64,000 bases of DNA from Rhodocyclales bacterium (GTDB lineage Bacteria; Pseudomonadota; Gammaproteobacteria; Burkholderiales; Rhodocyclaceae). Below are positions 38,100 to 48,082 of this stretch, one piece after another. Location: the NCBI GenBank assembly GCA_016235745.1, contig JACRJA010000057.1:38107-102106 (forward strand). The letters run 5' to 3'. How positions within the stretch are numbered: the first letter of the stretch is position 1; every line of letters begins with the position of its first letter. Under the pieces are notes generated by a model. That model had not been told where the DNA came from. It was given only the letters and a program-made list of their open reading frames with translations, and searched no databases. A program made the position numbers and the translations under genes.

Positions 38100-39200
38100 T
38101 TAGATGCGGGCAGGGGCTTCGAGTCGCCGGCGCAGGCGCACGCCGAGGATCGAGCCGAGAAAAGCCATGGCGAACCACACCCAGCCGTGCAGGCTGGCCG
38201 AGGTGACGCCTCCCAGGAACGCGCCGACGTTGCAGCCGAACGCCATGCGAGAAGAATAACCCAGCACCAGGCCGGCCGTGGCGGCCACCAGCAGGCGGCG
38301 CGCCGAGGGCAGGCGGGTGGTCACGGGGGCGCGCCAGCGCGAGGCGGCATAGGCGCCGTAGAGGAGGCCGAAGTTGGTCACCGAGGTGACGTCATAGACG
38401 ATGGGCTCGGCCAGGCGCGCCGCGTGCGGGGCTACGCCCCAGAAGGGGTCGGCGGCCGGATTCCAGCCCAGGGCCGCGAAAGCCTTGGCGCCCCACAGCC
38501 CCACGCCGTAGACGATGCCCCAGGGCTGGCCGGCCACGATCAGGTGCAGCGCCGCCAGGAGCGCCAGCAGCACGGCGCCGATCACCCAGCGCCGCGGCCA
38601 GGGGCCGGCGGCGCGCGCCTGCGGCAGGGTGACGATCGCTACCAGGGCGCAGCCGCCCAGCGTGAGGGCGAGCGCCAGCGGCCAGCCGTAGCGCAGCAGA
38701 TCGACGGGCGGCAGCCCGCCGAGGGCAATCCACGCCGGCTGATGGGAGGCGCCCACGAAGCTGCCGAGCGCGAAGGTGGGCAGCACCACCACCGAGAGCG
38801 GCGACCCGGCGCCCGCCTTGTAGAGCGTGCCGGAGCCGCAGCCGTCGGTGAGCTGCATCGCCGCGCCGAAGAGGAAGGCGCCGAGCACGAGGCTGAGGGT
38901 GAGCGGGGCCACCGCGCCGACCAGCTCGCCGGAATGCTTCGCCAGCAGCGGCAGCATCAGGCTGGAGGCGAGCGCGAGCAAGAGCAGCTGCGCCCACAGA
39001 CCGTGCGGATTGCGCCGCTCGATGTACTCGCGCCAGCCGGTGGTGAAACCGAAGCGGCAGGCCTGCAGCACGGCGCCGAAACCGAGCCCGAGCAGCGCCA
39101 GCAGCCCCTGGCGCAGGCCGGCGAGCAGCGTCACGGCGAACACGAGCGCGAGCGCGCCGGCGATGAGGAGGAGACGGCGGATCGGCATGGCTGTCCTCAT
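38100..39200 (-). CDS. YeeE/YedE (TsuA-type) sulfur-compound transporter
   Basis: A 366-residue inner-membrane protein with about nine to ten helices. It has the conserved cysteine motifs of the YeeE/YedE family, QLTDGCGSGTLYKAG near residue 118 and AFGCNVGAFLGG near residue 325, plus VLQACRFGF near residue 46. These cysteines relay thiosulfate in characterised TsuA. Import of thiosulfate or another sulfur anion is therefore likely, though other members move selenium or remain unassigned. Its start overlaps the rhodanese stop by four bases; MPIRR at 39188 is an alternative start. Confidence 0.88.
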   Translation of the reverse strand: MRTAMPIRRLLLIAGALALVFAVTLLAGLRQGLLALLGLGFGAVLQACRFGFTTGWREYIERRNPHGLWAQLLLLALASSLMLPLLAKHSGELVGAVAPLTLSLVLGAFLFGAAMQLTDGCGSGTLYKAGAGSPLSVVVLPTFALGSFVGASHQPAWIALGGLPPVDLLRYGWPLALALTLGGCALVAIVTLPQARAAGPWPRRWVIGAVLLALLAALHLIVAGQPWGIVYGVGLWGAKAFAALGWNPAADPFWGVAPHAARLAEPIVYDVTSVTNFGLLYGAYAASRWRAPVTTRLPSARRLLVAATAGLVLGYSSRMAFGCNVGAFLGGVTSASLHGWVWFAMAFLGSILGVRLRRRLEAPARI

Positions 39201-40156
39201 TGGTCGAACCAGCGCTTGGCCTCGCGCGCGAGCGCCTGCAGGCGGGAGGGTTCATGCTCCATCGGCAGGTCGCGCCGGCTCCAGGCCACCACCGACTCGG
39301 GATAGAGCAGCACGTCTTCCCTGCCCAAGAGCTCGGAGAGGACGAACCAGTCGATGGCGGCCCAATGTCCCGTATTGCAGAAGGTCACCGTCGGTTTGCC
39401 CGCGGGCGGCACTTCGCGCTCGACGAGAGCGCGAAGCTCCTCGACCGGCTTGAGGGTCCGGCCATCGGCGTTGAAAAAGTGCGCATAGGACAAGGACGTG
39501 GCGCCGGGCAGCGTGCCGTAACGAGCGGCGGCGCCGTGGCGTTCGTCGCCGCGGAAGAACGCCTGGGGTCGCGCGTCGACGAGCACCGGAGGGGCCGAGC
39601 TGTGCACTCGTGCGGCCAAATCTTCGGTGGAGAGGACGTAGCGGCGATCGTAGCGGAAGGTGAAGGTGCTCGGCCGAGGCTGGACGGCGGCGGTCTCCAA
39701 CGCTTCACCCCGTTCTTTCCAGCCGAGCGTGCCGCCGTCGAGCACCGACAGGCGGGTGAGCCCGCCCGTCTTGAGCGTCCAATACACGCGGGCGGCCGCG
39801 CCGAAGTCGGTGGCGTCCTTGCCGGCGTGGGCGACGACCACGTGGAGGCTGGGGTCGATCCCGGCGCGGCGCAGCGCCTCGGTGAGCGCCTGCTCGGAGG
39901 GCAGGGCGCCGGGATTGTCGGCCGGGCCGCGGAAGACGCCATAGGGGATGTTGACCGCGCCGGGGATGTGGCCGGCGGCGTATTCCGCGGCGGGGCGGAT
40001 GTCGAGCACGCGCACGGCGGGGTCGCGCAGCAGCGCGGCGAGTTCGTCCGGCGTGAGGAGCGGCCGCACGGGCTGGGTCTGGGCGGCGGCAAGGACGGCG
40101 AATGCCAGCAGGAACATCGCCAAAAAGGAGCGAAACGAGGCGAGAGGGAAAGGCAT
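39197..40156 (-). CDS. Exported two-domain rhodanese-like sulfurtransferase
   Basis: A 319-residue protein with a Sec-type signal (SFLAMFLLAFAVLAAAQ), so it acts in the periplasm. The N-terminal rhodanese domain (residues 20-150: VRVLDIRPAAEYAAGHIPGAVNIPYG) lacks the active-site cysteine (VVVAHAGKDATDFGA). The second domain (residues 165-300) has it in VTFCNTGHWAAIDWF. ATG 40154-40156 is preceded by GAGGTGG; a TTG at 40177 is in frame but unlikely. It forms an operon with the TsuA-like transporter and the small membrane protein, and probably moves sulfane sulfur to or from that transporter (inference). Confidence 0.88.
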   Translation of the reverse strand: MPFPLASFRSFLAMFLLAFAVLAAAQTQPVRPLLTPDELAALLRDPAVRVLDIRPAAEYAAGHIPGAVNIPYGVFRGPADNPGALPSEQALTEALRRAGIDPSLHVVVAHAGKDATDFGAAARVYWTLKTGGLTRLSVLDGGTLGWKERGEALETAAVQPRPSTFTFRYDRRYVLSTEDLAARVHSSAPPVLVDARPQAFFRGDERHGAAARYGTLPGATSLSYAHFFNADGRTLKPVEELRALVEREVPPAGKPTVTFCNTGHWAAIDWFVLSELLGREDVLLYPESVVAWSRRDLPMEHEPSRLQALAREAKRWFDQ

Positions 40157-40200
40157 CGAAACCACCTCAACGGGCAATTCGTGGGTCGAGGTGGTCGATG
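40154..40200 (-). promoter_or_regulatory. Long inverted repeat covering the rhodanese RBS and start codon
   Basis: Plus-strand CATCGA (40154-40159), two bulged bases, then CCACCTC (40162-40168) are exactly complementary to GAGGTGG-TCGATG at 40188-40200, giving 13 pairs around a 19-base loop. In the mRNA the right arm is the Shine-Dalgarno GAGGTGG plus the ATG, so a transcript containing both arms would hide its own ribosome site. The outer arm also overlaps the predicted -10, so the repeat might instead be a DNA operator. Confidence 0.6.
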
Positions 40201-40226
40201 ATAGGGGAGGTTGACGGCGGTGCCAA
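40198..40226 (-). promoter_or_regulatory. Sigma-70 promoter of the rhodanese-TsuA module
   Basis: On the minus strand TTGGCA (40221-40226) and TATCAT (40198-40203) are spaced by exactly 17 bases, about 40 bases upstream of the rhodanese ATG. A start near 40191 would leave a very short leader. Confidence 0.6.
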
Positions 40227-40236
40227 GCGGGCGGAA

Positions 40237-40256
40237 AGGGTTTGTTTATAAACCCT
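40237..40256. promoter_or_regulatory. Candidate operator AGGGTTT-N6-AAACCCT
   Basis: AGGGTTT (40237-40243) and AAACCCT (40250-40256) form an inverted repeat that contains the perfect palindrome GTTTATAAAC. It lies about ten bases upstream of the -35 of the rhodanese promoter, the position of an activator site. The ten-mer TATAAACCCT within it also occurs upstream of the sox block at 26626. Confidence 0.5.
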
Positions 40257-40302
40257 GGCTATATAAGTTGCACGGCCTGGGAGGGCGCTCGCCGTGCCTC
40301 GC

Positions 40303-40878
40303 TCAGCCTCGTCCCATGGCGTAGAACTCGTCGTTGGGCCGCAGCGCGCTCATGTTGGCGATGCGGTTGCTCATGCCGTAGAAAGCGGCGATGGCGCCGA
40401 TGTCCCAGATGTCGTCGAGCGTGAAGCCGTGGGCGCGCAGGGCGGCGAAGTCTTCGTCATTGACTTCGGCCGAGCGCAGGGCCACTTTCATGGCGTAGTC
40501 GAGCATGGCGCGCTGGCGCGGCGTGATCTCGGCGCGGCGGTGATTGACGGCGAGCTGGTCCGACAGGCGCGGGTTCTTGCTGCGAAGGCGCACGATGGCC
40601 CCGTGGGCGATGACGCAGTAGAGGCAGTCGTTGGCCGCCGAGGTGGCCACCACGATCATCTCGCGCTCGGCCTTGGTGAGCCCGGTGTTCTTTTCCATGA
40701 GGGCGTCGTGATAGGCGAAGAAAGCGCGGAATTCCTCCGGGCGGTGGGCGAGCGCGAGAAAGACGTTGGGGATGAAGCCGGTCTTCTCCTGCACCGCGAG
40801 GATGCGGGCGCGGATGTCCTCGGGCAGTTCGTCGAGGCGGGCGACAGGAAAGCGGCTGATGCGCTGTTCTTCATTCAT
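40303..40878 (-). CDS. Peroxidase-related carboxymuconolactone decarboxylase family protein
   Basis: A 191-residue all-helical AhpD-like protein. The CxxC catalytic motif with its following histidine is visible in ANDCLYCVIAHGAIVR near residue 84. DIWDIGAIAAFYGMSNRIANM at the C terminus marks the uncharacterised peroxidase-related subfamily. ATG at 40876-40878 starts MNEEQRISRF; ten extra codons upstream are not conserved. The redox substrate is unknown. It precedes no partner on its strand; the fba gene is 54 bases upstream of it. Confidence 0.83.
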   Translation of the reverse strand: MNEEQRISRFPVARLDELPEDIRARILAVQEKTGFIPNVFLALAHRPEEFRAFFAYHDALMEKNTGLTKAEREMIVVATSAANDCLYCVIAHGAIVRLRSKNPRLSDQLAVNHRRAEITPRQRAMLDYAMKVALRSAEVNDEDFAALRAHGFTLDDIWDIGAIAAFYGMSNRIANMSALRPNDEFYAMGRG

Positions 40879-40932
40879 GGGATGTCTCCTCCTGGTGGAA
40901 TGGGACAAGCCCGCACGTGGCGGGCTTGGGGG

Positions 40933-41997
40933 TTAGCGTACCTGCTGGGCGAGTTCGCCCTTGCGGTAGCGCTCGGCCATCTTTTCGAGCGGGATCGGTT
41001 TGATCTTGCTCGCCATGCCGGCGCAGCCGAAGGCTTCGTAGCGCGAGGTGCATACGGCCTTGGCCGCGGCGCGCGCCGGTTTGAGGTATTCGCGCGGGTC
41101 GAACTTGTCGGGCGATTCGGCGAAGAAGCGGCGGATGGCGCCAGTCATGGCCAGGCGGATGTCGGTGTCGATGTTGATCTTGCGCACGCCGTAGCGGATG
41201 GCGGTCTGGATTTCCTCGACGGGTACGCCATAGGTCTCTTTCATGTCGCCGCCGTAGCGCCGGATCTCTTCGAGCAGCTCCTGCGGCACGCTGGAGGAGC
41301 CGTGCATGACGAGGTGGGTGTTGGGCAGGCGGGCGTGGATCTCTTTGACACGCTCGATGGCCAGGATGTCGCCGGTGGGCTTGCGCGAGAACTTGTAGGC
41401 GCCGTGACTGGTGCCGATGGCGATCGCCAGCGCGTCGCACTGCGTGGCGCGCACGAAGTCGGCGGCCTGCTCGGGGTCGGTGAGCAGCATCGAGTGCGCG
41501 AGCGTCCCCGCCGCGCCGATGCCGTCTTCCTCGCCCGCCTGGCCGGTCTCGAGCGAGCCCAGACAGCCGAGCTCGGCTTCCACCGTCACGCCGATGTAGT
41601 GGGCGAAGCGCACCACTTCCTGGGTGACGGCCACGTTGTAGTCGTAGGAAGAAGGGGTCTTGCCGTCTTCCATGAGCGAGCCGTCCATCATCACGCTGGT
41701 GAAACCGGAGCGGATGGCGGCCATGCATACGGCCGGGGTCTGGCCGTGGTCCTGGTGCATCACCACCGGCAGATGGGGGTAGGCTTCGACCGCGGCGAGC
41801 AGCAGGTGGCGCAGGAAGGGTTCGCCGGCATATTTGCGCGCTCCGGCGGAGGCTTGCATGATCACGGGGCTGTCGGTCTCGGCCGCGGCTTCCATGATCG
41901 CCTGCACCTGTTCGAGGTTGTTCACGTTGAAAGCGGGGATGCCGTAGCCGTGTTCGGCGGCGTGATCGAGCAGCTGGCGCATCGAGACGAGAGGCAT
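40933..41997 (-). CDS. fba: Fructose-bisphosphate aldolase, class II
   Basis: A 354-residue zinc aldolase joining DHAP and glyceraldehyde-3-phosphate in gluconeogenesis and the Calvin cycle. It matches the Calvin-cycle-type (CbbA) subgroup: [27 protein letters not shown], the zinc motif [32 protein letters not shown] and [11 protein letters not shown] are visible. It lies between pyruvate kinase and the peroxidase-related gene, 39 bases after pyk, and 3.1 kb from prk on the same strand. Confidence 0.96.
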   Translation of the reverse strand: MPLVSMRQLLDHAAEHGYGIPAFNVNNLEQVQAIMEAAAETDSPVIMQASAGARKYAGEPFLRHLLLAAVEAYPHLPVVMHQDHGQTPAVCMAAIRSGFTSVMMDGSLMEDGKTPSSYDYNVAVTQEVVRFAHYIGVTVEAELGCLGSLETGQAGEEDGIGAAGTLAHSMLLTDPEQAADFVRATQCDALAIAIGTSHGAYKFSRKPTGDILAIERVKEIHARLPNTHLVMHGSSSVPQELLEEIRRYGGDMKETYGVPVEEIQTAIRYGVRKINIDTDIRLAMTGAIRRFFAESPDKFDPREYLKPARAAAKAVCTSRYEAFGCAGMASKIKPIPLEKMAERYRKGELAQQVR

Positions 41998-42036
41998 GGG
42001 ACGTTTCTCCTTGGGAGCAGATCGTTCGGGCCGATT

Positions 42037-43488
42037 CTACACCGGCGGGACGCTGGCCCGCAGGGTCTGGCCCACGCGCACGATCTTGAGGGTGTTGGTG
42101 CCGCCGGGCACACCGATGGGTTCGCCGATGGTGAGCGCGATGAGCTCGTCGTAGGCGACGATACCGCGCTCGAGGAGGATCTTCTCCGCCTCCCACAGCA
42201 TTTCGTCGCGATCCTGGTGCAACTGCGACACGAGGATGGGGGTGACCTGGCGGTAGAGCGTCATCTGGTTGCGCGTGTGCTCATCCGGGGTGAGGGCGAA
42301 GATGGGCACGCCCGAGTTGATGCGGCTCATCCACAGGGCGGTGGCGCCGGTCTGCGTCATGGCGGCGATCGCCTTGACGCGCAGGTGCCAGCCGGTCCAG
42401 ATGGCCGACATGGCGATCGCCTCGTCGATGCGGGTGAAGACCCGGTCGAGCAGCTCGCGATCGAGCGAGCTCTCCTGCGAGCGTTCGGCTTCGAGGCAGA
42501 CGCGGTGCATGGCTTCCACCGTCTCGACCGGATAGCGGCCGCTGGCGGTTTCGGCCGAGAGCATGACCGCGTCGGTACCATCGAGCACGGCGTTGGCGAC
42601 GTCCGAGACTTCGGCGCGCGTGGGCACGGGGCTTTCGATCATCGATTCCATCATCTGCGTGGCGGTGATGGTGAGCCGGTTGTGCTCGCGCGCGCGTCGC
42701 AGCATCTTCTTCTGCAGCGCCGGCACCGCCGCGTCGCCTACTTCCACGGCGAGATCGCCGCGCGCGACCATGATGCCGTCGCTCGCCTCCAGGATTTCTT
42801 CCAGGTTCTGCACCGCTTCGATGCGTTCGATCTTGGCGATGATGAGCGCGTGCCCTCCGGCGGCGCGCATGAGCTGGCGCGCCATGTAGATGTCGGCGGC
42901 ATTCTTGGGAAAAGACACGGCGAGGAAGTCGACGCCGATCTCGGCCGCGAGCCGGATGTCGTCCATGTCCTTGGCGGTGAGCGCCGGGGCCGAGAGGCCG
43001 CCGCCCTGGCGGTTGATGCCCTTGTGATCGGAGAGCGCGCCGCCCACCAGTACCGTGGTGTGGATGCGATCGCCGGCGACGTAATCGACCTGCAGCCGGA
43101 TCTTGCCGTCGTCGAGCAGCAGCACGTCGCCGGGGCGCACGTCGCGCGGCAGATCGGGGTAGTCGAGGCCGACGCGGGTCTGGTCGCCCACGGGGCAGTG
43201 GACGTCGAGCACGAATTTTTGCCCGCGCTCGAGGGTGATCTTCCCCTGGGCGAACTTGCCGATGCGGATCTTGGGTCCTTGCAGGTCGCCGAGTAGCCCC
43301 ACGGGTTTTTCCCGCTCGAGGGCGAGTTCGCGCACCAGCCGGGCGCGGGCGCGATGTTCGTCGGCGCTGCCGTGAGAGAAGTTGAGCCGGGCGACGTCGA
43401 GGCCGGCGTCGATCATGCGGCCGAGCACCTCGGGGCTGGTGCTCGCCGGTCCGAGCGTGGCGACGATCTTGGTGTGGCGTAGCGGCAT
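42037..43488 (-). CDS. pyk: Pyruvate kinase
   Basis: A 483-residue enzyme making pyruvate and ATP from PEP. Conserved parts are RHTKIVATLGPASTSPEVL, ARLNFSHG, DLQGPKIRIG, the MARGDLAVEVG segment, ITATQMMESMIESPVPTRAEVSDVANAVLDGTDAVMLS and the C-terminal allosteric domain. pyk followed by fba is a frequent betaproteobacterial pair that links glycolysis and CO2 fixation. Confidence 0.96.
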   Translation of the reverse strand: MPLRHTKIVATLGPASTSPEVLGRMIDAGLDVARLNFSHGSADEHRARARLVRELALEREKPVGLLGDLQGPKIRIGKFAQGKITLERGQKFVLDVHCPVGDQTRVGLDYPDLPRDVRPGDVLLLDDGKIRLQVDYVAGDRIHTTVLVGGALSDHKGINRQGGGLSAPALTAKDMDDIRLAAEIGVDFLAVSFPKNAADIYMARQLMRAAGGHALIIAKIERIEAVQNLEEILEASDGIMVARGDLAVEVGDAAVPALQKKMLRRAREHNRLTITATQMMESMIESPVPTRAEVSDVANAVLDGTDAVMLSAETASGRYPVETVEAMHRVCLEAERSQESSLDRELLDRVFTRIDEAIAMSAIWTGWHLRVKAIAAMTQTGATALWMSRINSGVPIFALTPDEHTRNQMTLYRQVTPILVSQLHQDRDEMLWEAEKILLERGIVAYDELIALTIGEPIGVPGGTNTLKIVRVGQTLRASVPPV

Positions 43489-43547
43489 GGGGACTCCGGA
43501 TGACGGCGGGAAGGCGTTTGCGCCCGTTCATTGTAGCAAGAAGGCGC

Positions 43548-43580
43548 TTCGCCGCCGTGTCTGCGGCGAAACACCTTTTT
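43548..43580 (+). other. Hairpin followed by T-run upstream of the small exported protein
   Basis: TTCGCCGC (43548-43555) and GCGGCGAA (43563-43570) form a perfect eight-base stem with a seven-base loop, and ACACCTTTTT follows. On the plus strand this has intrinsic-terminator form, yet no plus-strand gene ends nearby. It lies in the divergent gap between pyk and the gene at 43649, so it may terminate stray transcription or attenuate a leader. Confidence 0.4.
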
Positions 43581-43648
43581 ACGCGGACGAAGCGCCAGGG
43601 ACGCTATCCTATAGACAGGAAAAAGACGCTGTTGCCGGAGGAAGCATC

Positions 43649-43948
43649 ATGAATACGAAGAAGATCGTGCTCGGACTGGGCGCCTTGTTGCTGGGCGTGA
43701 CGTCGGCGTGGGCAGGCGGGCCGTGGCATCACAAGGGGCATCGCGGTCCGGAGGTGGTGGTGATCGAGCGCCATGACCATGGGCGCTATTACGGTTGGGA
43801 TCGCCGGCCGGTGACGGTGGTGCGCGAGAAGACGGTGATCTATCGCAACTGGGCGCCGCCGCGGGTGGTGGAGTATCGCTACGCCCGTCCGTACTATGGT
43901 CCGGGCGTGACGATAGACGTCTCGCCGGTCTTCATTCCGTTCCGGTGA
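43649..43948 (+). CDS. Small exported His/Tyr/Arg-rich protein
   Basis: A 99-residue protein with a clear signal peptide ([20 protein letters not shown], cut near residue 23). The mature 76 residues begin [22 protein letters not shown] and are rich in His, Tyr, Arg and Val, with repeated Val-Val-X-Arg/Tyr strands suggesting a beta fold and possible metal binding by the histidine cluster. I do not recognise a characterised family. GGAGGAAG precedes the ATG. Its last 17 bases overlap the convergent end of hemF. Confidence 0.7.
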   Translation: MNTKKIVLGLGALLLGVTSAWAGGPWHHKGHRGPEVVVIERHDHGRYYGWDRRPVTVVREKTVIYRNWAPPRVVEYRYARPYYGPGVTIDVSPVFIPFR

Positions 43949-44894
43949 GCGCAGCCTCGGGCGAGCGTTCGGCCCAGTCGCGTGGCCTGAGCGCTTCGTA
44001 GAGCGCCGCCTCGGGGCTGCCGGGCTCGGGGTGCCAGTCGTAGCGCCAGCGCACGAGCGGCGGCAGGGACATGAGGATGGCCTCGGTCCGCCCGCCGCTT
44101 TGCAGGCCGAAGTGGGTGCCGCGGTCCCACACGAGGTTGAATTCGACGTAGCGGCCGCGGCGGTAGGCTTGGAAGTCGCGCTCGCGCTCGCCGTAGGGGT
44201 GAGCGAGCCGCCGCTCCAGGATGGGGAGATAGGCCGGCAGGAAGGCGTCTCCCACGGCTTGGGTGAGTTGCCAGGCGGATGCGAAGGGGACGGCGCCGTC
44301 GGCGCCCAGATCGTCGAAGAAGAGTCCGCCCACCCCGCGCGGCTCTTCGCGGTGTTTCAGGTAGAAGTATTCGTCGCACCAACGCTTGTAGTGCCAGTAT
44401 GTTTCCTCGTTGAAGCCCGCATTCAGCACCGCGTCGCGGCAGGTGCGGTGAAAGTGCACGATGTCCTCGACGAAGGGGTAGTAGGGCGTGAGGTCCATGC
44501 CGCCGCCGAACCACCACAGGGGCGGCGATCCTGCGGCGGTGGCGACGAAGGCGCGCACGTTGAGGTGCACGGTGGGGCAGTAGGGATTGCGCGGGTGCAG
44601 CACGAGCGACACGCCCAGCGCCTCGTAGGCGCGTCCGGCGAGTTGCGGCCGCCGGGCGCTGGCCGAAGGCGGCAGGCTCGCGCCGCGCACGTGGGAGAAA
44701 TTGACGCCGCCGCGCTCGAGCACCGGGCCGTCTTCGCTGATGCAGCTCACGCCATCGCCCGTGAGCGCCTCGCCCTGCGGCCGTTCCCAGCGTTCTTCGC
44801 GAAAGGGGCGGCCGTCGATCTGGGCGAGCGCCGCCACGATGCGCGCCTGTAGCGCGAGGAAATGGCGCCGGATGGCGGCGGTGTCGGGCGTCAT
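43932..44894 (-). CDS. hemF: Oxygen-dependent coproporphyrinogen III oxidase
   Basis: HemF converts coproporphyrinogen III to protoporphyrinogen IX with O2 in haem synthesis, relevant to the many c-type cytochromes here. The 320-residue protein has [92 protein letters not shown]. Presence of this aerobic form points to growth with oxygen. ATG 44892-44894 overlaps the purD stop by four bases. Confidence 0.96.
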   Translation of the reverse strand: MTPDTAAIRRHFLALQARIVAALAQIDGRPFREERWERPQGEALTGDGVSCISEDGPVLERGGVNFSHVRGASLPPSASARRPQLAGRAYEALGVSLVLHPRNPYCPTVHLNVRAFVATAAGSPPLWWFGGGMDLTPYYPFVEDIVHFHRTCRDAVLNAGFNEETYWHYKRWCDEYFYLKHREEPRGVGGLFFDDLGADGAVPFASAWQLTQAVGDAFLPAYLPILERRLAHPYGERERDFQAYRRGRYVEFNLVWDRGTHFGLQSGGRTEAILMSLPPLVRWRYDWHPEPGSPEAALYEALRPRDWAERSPEAALTGTE

Positions 44895-46201
44895 GGGTGG
44901 TGGCGGTTGAGCGCCCGGTGGCCGATGTCGCGGCGCATCTGTTTGCCGGCGAACTCGATGCGCTCGGCCACGGCATAGGCGCGCGCGATCGCGTCGCGCA
45001 GCGTCTCGCCGAGCGCGGTGACGCACAGCACCCGCCCGCCGTTGGTGAGGATCTGTCCTTCGCGCTCGGCGGTGCCGGCGTGAAAGACGAGCACCGGTTC
45101 CTTGGGTTCGAGCGGGGTGCATTCCCCGGGCAGACCGGTGATGACATCCCCCTTGCGCGGTGCTTCCGGATAACCGGCGGCGGCGAGCACCACGCCCACG
45201 GCGGGGCGACGGTCCCATTGGGCGTCCGCCTCCAGCAGGTTCCCGGCGAGCGCCGCTTCGATGAGATCGACCAGGTCGGTCTTGAGGCGAACGAGCAGCG
45301 GCTGCGCCTCGGGGTCGCCCAGGCGGCAGTTGAATTCGACCACCCGCGGTTCGCCTTGCGGCGAGATCATCAGGCCGGCGTAGAGGAAGCCGACGTAGGG
45401 CGTGCCTTCGGCGGCCATGCCGGCGAGCGTGGGCTGGATGATCTCGCGCATGACGCGGGCGTGCACGTCGGGGGTGACCACCGGGGCGGGGCTGTAGGCG
45501 CCCATGCCGCCGGTGTTGGGGCCGCGGTCGCCGTCGAGCAGGCGTTTGTGGTCCTGGCTGGTGGCAAAGGCCAGCGCATGGCGCCCGTCGGCAAGGACGA
45601 TGAAGCTCGCCTCTTCGCCTTCCATGAATTCCTCGATGACCACGCGTGCGCCGGCATCCCCCATGGCGTTGGCTACGAGCATGCGGTCGATCGCCTCGTG
45701 CGCTTCGGCGAGCGTCTGCGCCACGACCACGCCCTTGCCGGCGGCAAGGCCGTCGGCCTTGATGACGATGGGTGCGCCCTGGGCTTCGACCCAGGCGTGT
45801 GCCTGCGCGGCGTCGGTAAAGGTGTGGTGCGCGGCGGTGGGAATGCCGTGGCGCTGCATGAAGCGCTTGGCGAAATCCTTGCTCGCTTCGAGCTGGGCGG
45901 CGGCTTGGGTTGGGCCGAAGATCACGAGCCCGGCGTCGCGGAAGGCGTCGACGATGCCGGCGGCAAGCGGCGCCTCCGGCCCGACGACGGTGAGATCGAC
46001 GTGCTCTTGCCGGGCGGCGTCGAGCCATTGCTCGATGGTGCTGGCCGCGACGTTGCGGCATTTTTCCGTGCGGGCGGTGCCGGGGTTACCGGGGGCGACG
46101 AGAACGCGCTGCACGCGCGGCGATTGGGCGAGCTTCCAGGCGAGCGCATGCTCGCGCCCGCCGCTGCCGATGACCATCACGCTGAGGCCGTGTTTCTTCA
46201 T
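44891..46201 (-). CDS. purD: Phosphoribosylamine-glycine ligase
   Basis: PurD joins glycine to phosphoribosylamine in purine synthesis. The 436-residue ATP-grasp protein has [74 protein letters not shown] and [14 protein letters not shown] took the ATG at 46199-46201 (MKKHGLS); an internal ATG at MVIGSGG eight codons later is possible. It is co-transcribed with purH upstream and hemF downstream. Confidence 0.95.
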   Translation of the reverse strand: MKKHGLSVMVIGSGGREHALAWKLAQSPRVQRVLVAPGNPGTARTEKCRNVAASTIEQWLDAARQEHVDLTVVGPEAPLAAGIVDAFRDAGLVIFGPTQAAAQLEASKDFAKRFMQRHGIPTAAHHTFTDAAQAHAWVEAQGAPIVIKADGLAAGKGVVVAQTLAEAHEAIDRMLVANAMGDAGARVVIEEFMEGEEASFIVLADGRHALAFATSQDHKRLLDGDRGPNTGGMGAYSPAPVVTPDVHARVMREIIQPTLAGMAAEGTPYVGFLYAGLMISPQGEPRVVEFNCRLGDPEAQPLLVRLKTDLVDLIEAALAGNLLEADAQWDRRPAVGVVLAAAGYPEAPRKGDVITGLPGECTPLEPKEPVLVFHAGTAEREGQILTNGGRVLCVTALGETLRDAIARAYAVAERIEFAGKQMRRDIGHRALNRHHP

Positions 46202-46227
46202 GGGGTTCGCTCGTTGTTGGCAGACGG

Positions 46228-47811
<1,584 letters not shown>

Positions 47812-47833
47812 GATCGTTTTCCGTGCGTGGAGG

Positions 47834-48082
47834 TCAGCCGAGTTGGTATTGCTGGATCTTGCGCCGCAGGGTGTTGCGGTTGATGCCGAGCATCTGCGCC
47901 GCCAGCGTCTGGTTGCCGTCGGCGCGTGCGAGGATGTAGCGGATGAGTTCGCATTCGACCCGATCCATCACCAGAGCGTGCAACCCCGCGGGCGTCTGGC
48001 CTTCGAGGTCGTGGAAATAGCGCTCGAGCGTGGCGATCACCGCCAGGCCGAGCTCGTCGCGGCATTGGGGCGTCGGTTTCAT
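47834..48082 (-). CDS. fis: DNA-binding protein Fis
   Basis: An 82-residue nucleoid and regulatory protein. The C-terminal helix-turn-helix ([37 protein letters not shown]) is the Fis/NtrC-type DNA-binding domain, and the length is that of Fis rather than a full activator. The start ATG at 48080-48082 overlaps the dusB stop by four bases. The dusB-fis pair is conserved across beta- and gammaproteobacteria, supporting the assignment. Confidence 0.94.
   Translation of the reverse strand: MKPTPQCRDELGLAVIATLERYFHDLEGQTPAGLHALVMDRVECELIRYILARADGNQTLAAQMLGINRNTLRRKIQQYQLG

Noticed and set aside
40157..40177. TTG 40175-40177 as the rhodanese start
   Set aside because: The ATG at 40154-40156 has a good GAGGTGG ribosome site and places the signal peptide properly.
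40294..43296. A 1000-codon plus-strand open frame
   Set aside because: It is antisense to the peroxidase-related gene, fba and pyk, which have clear family motifs. Long antisense frames are expected in very GC-rich coding DNA, and its translation is low-complexity His/Gly/Asp/Arg.
43932..46061. A 709-codon minus-strand frame ending as hemF
   Set aside because: The part upstream of 44894 is an out-of-frame reading of purD. The conserved HemF start is the ATG at 44892-44894, which overlaps the purD stop.
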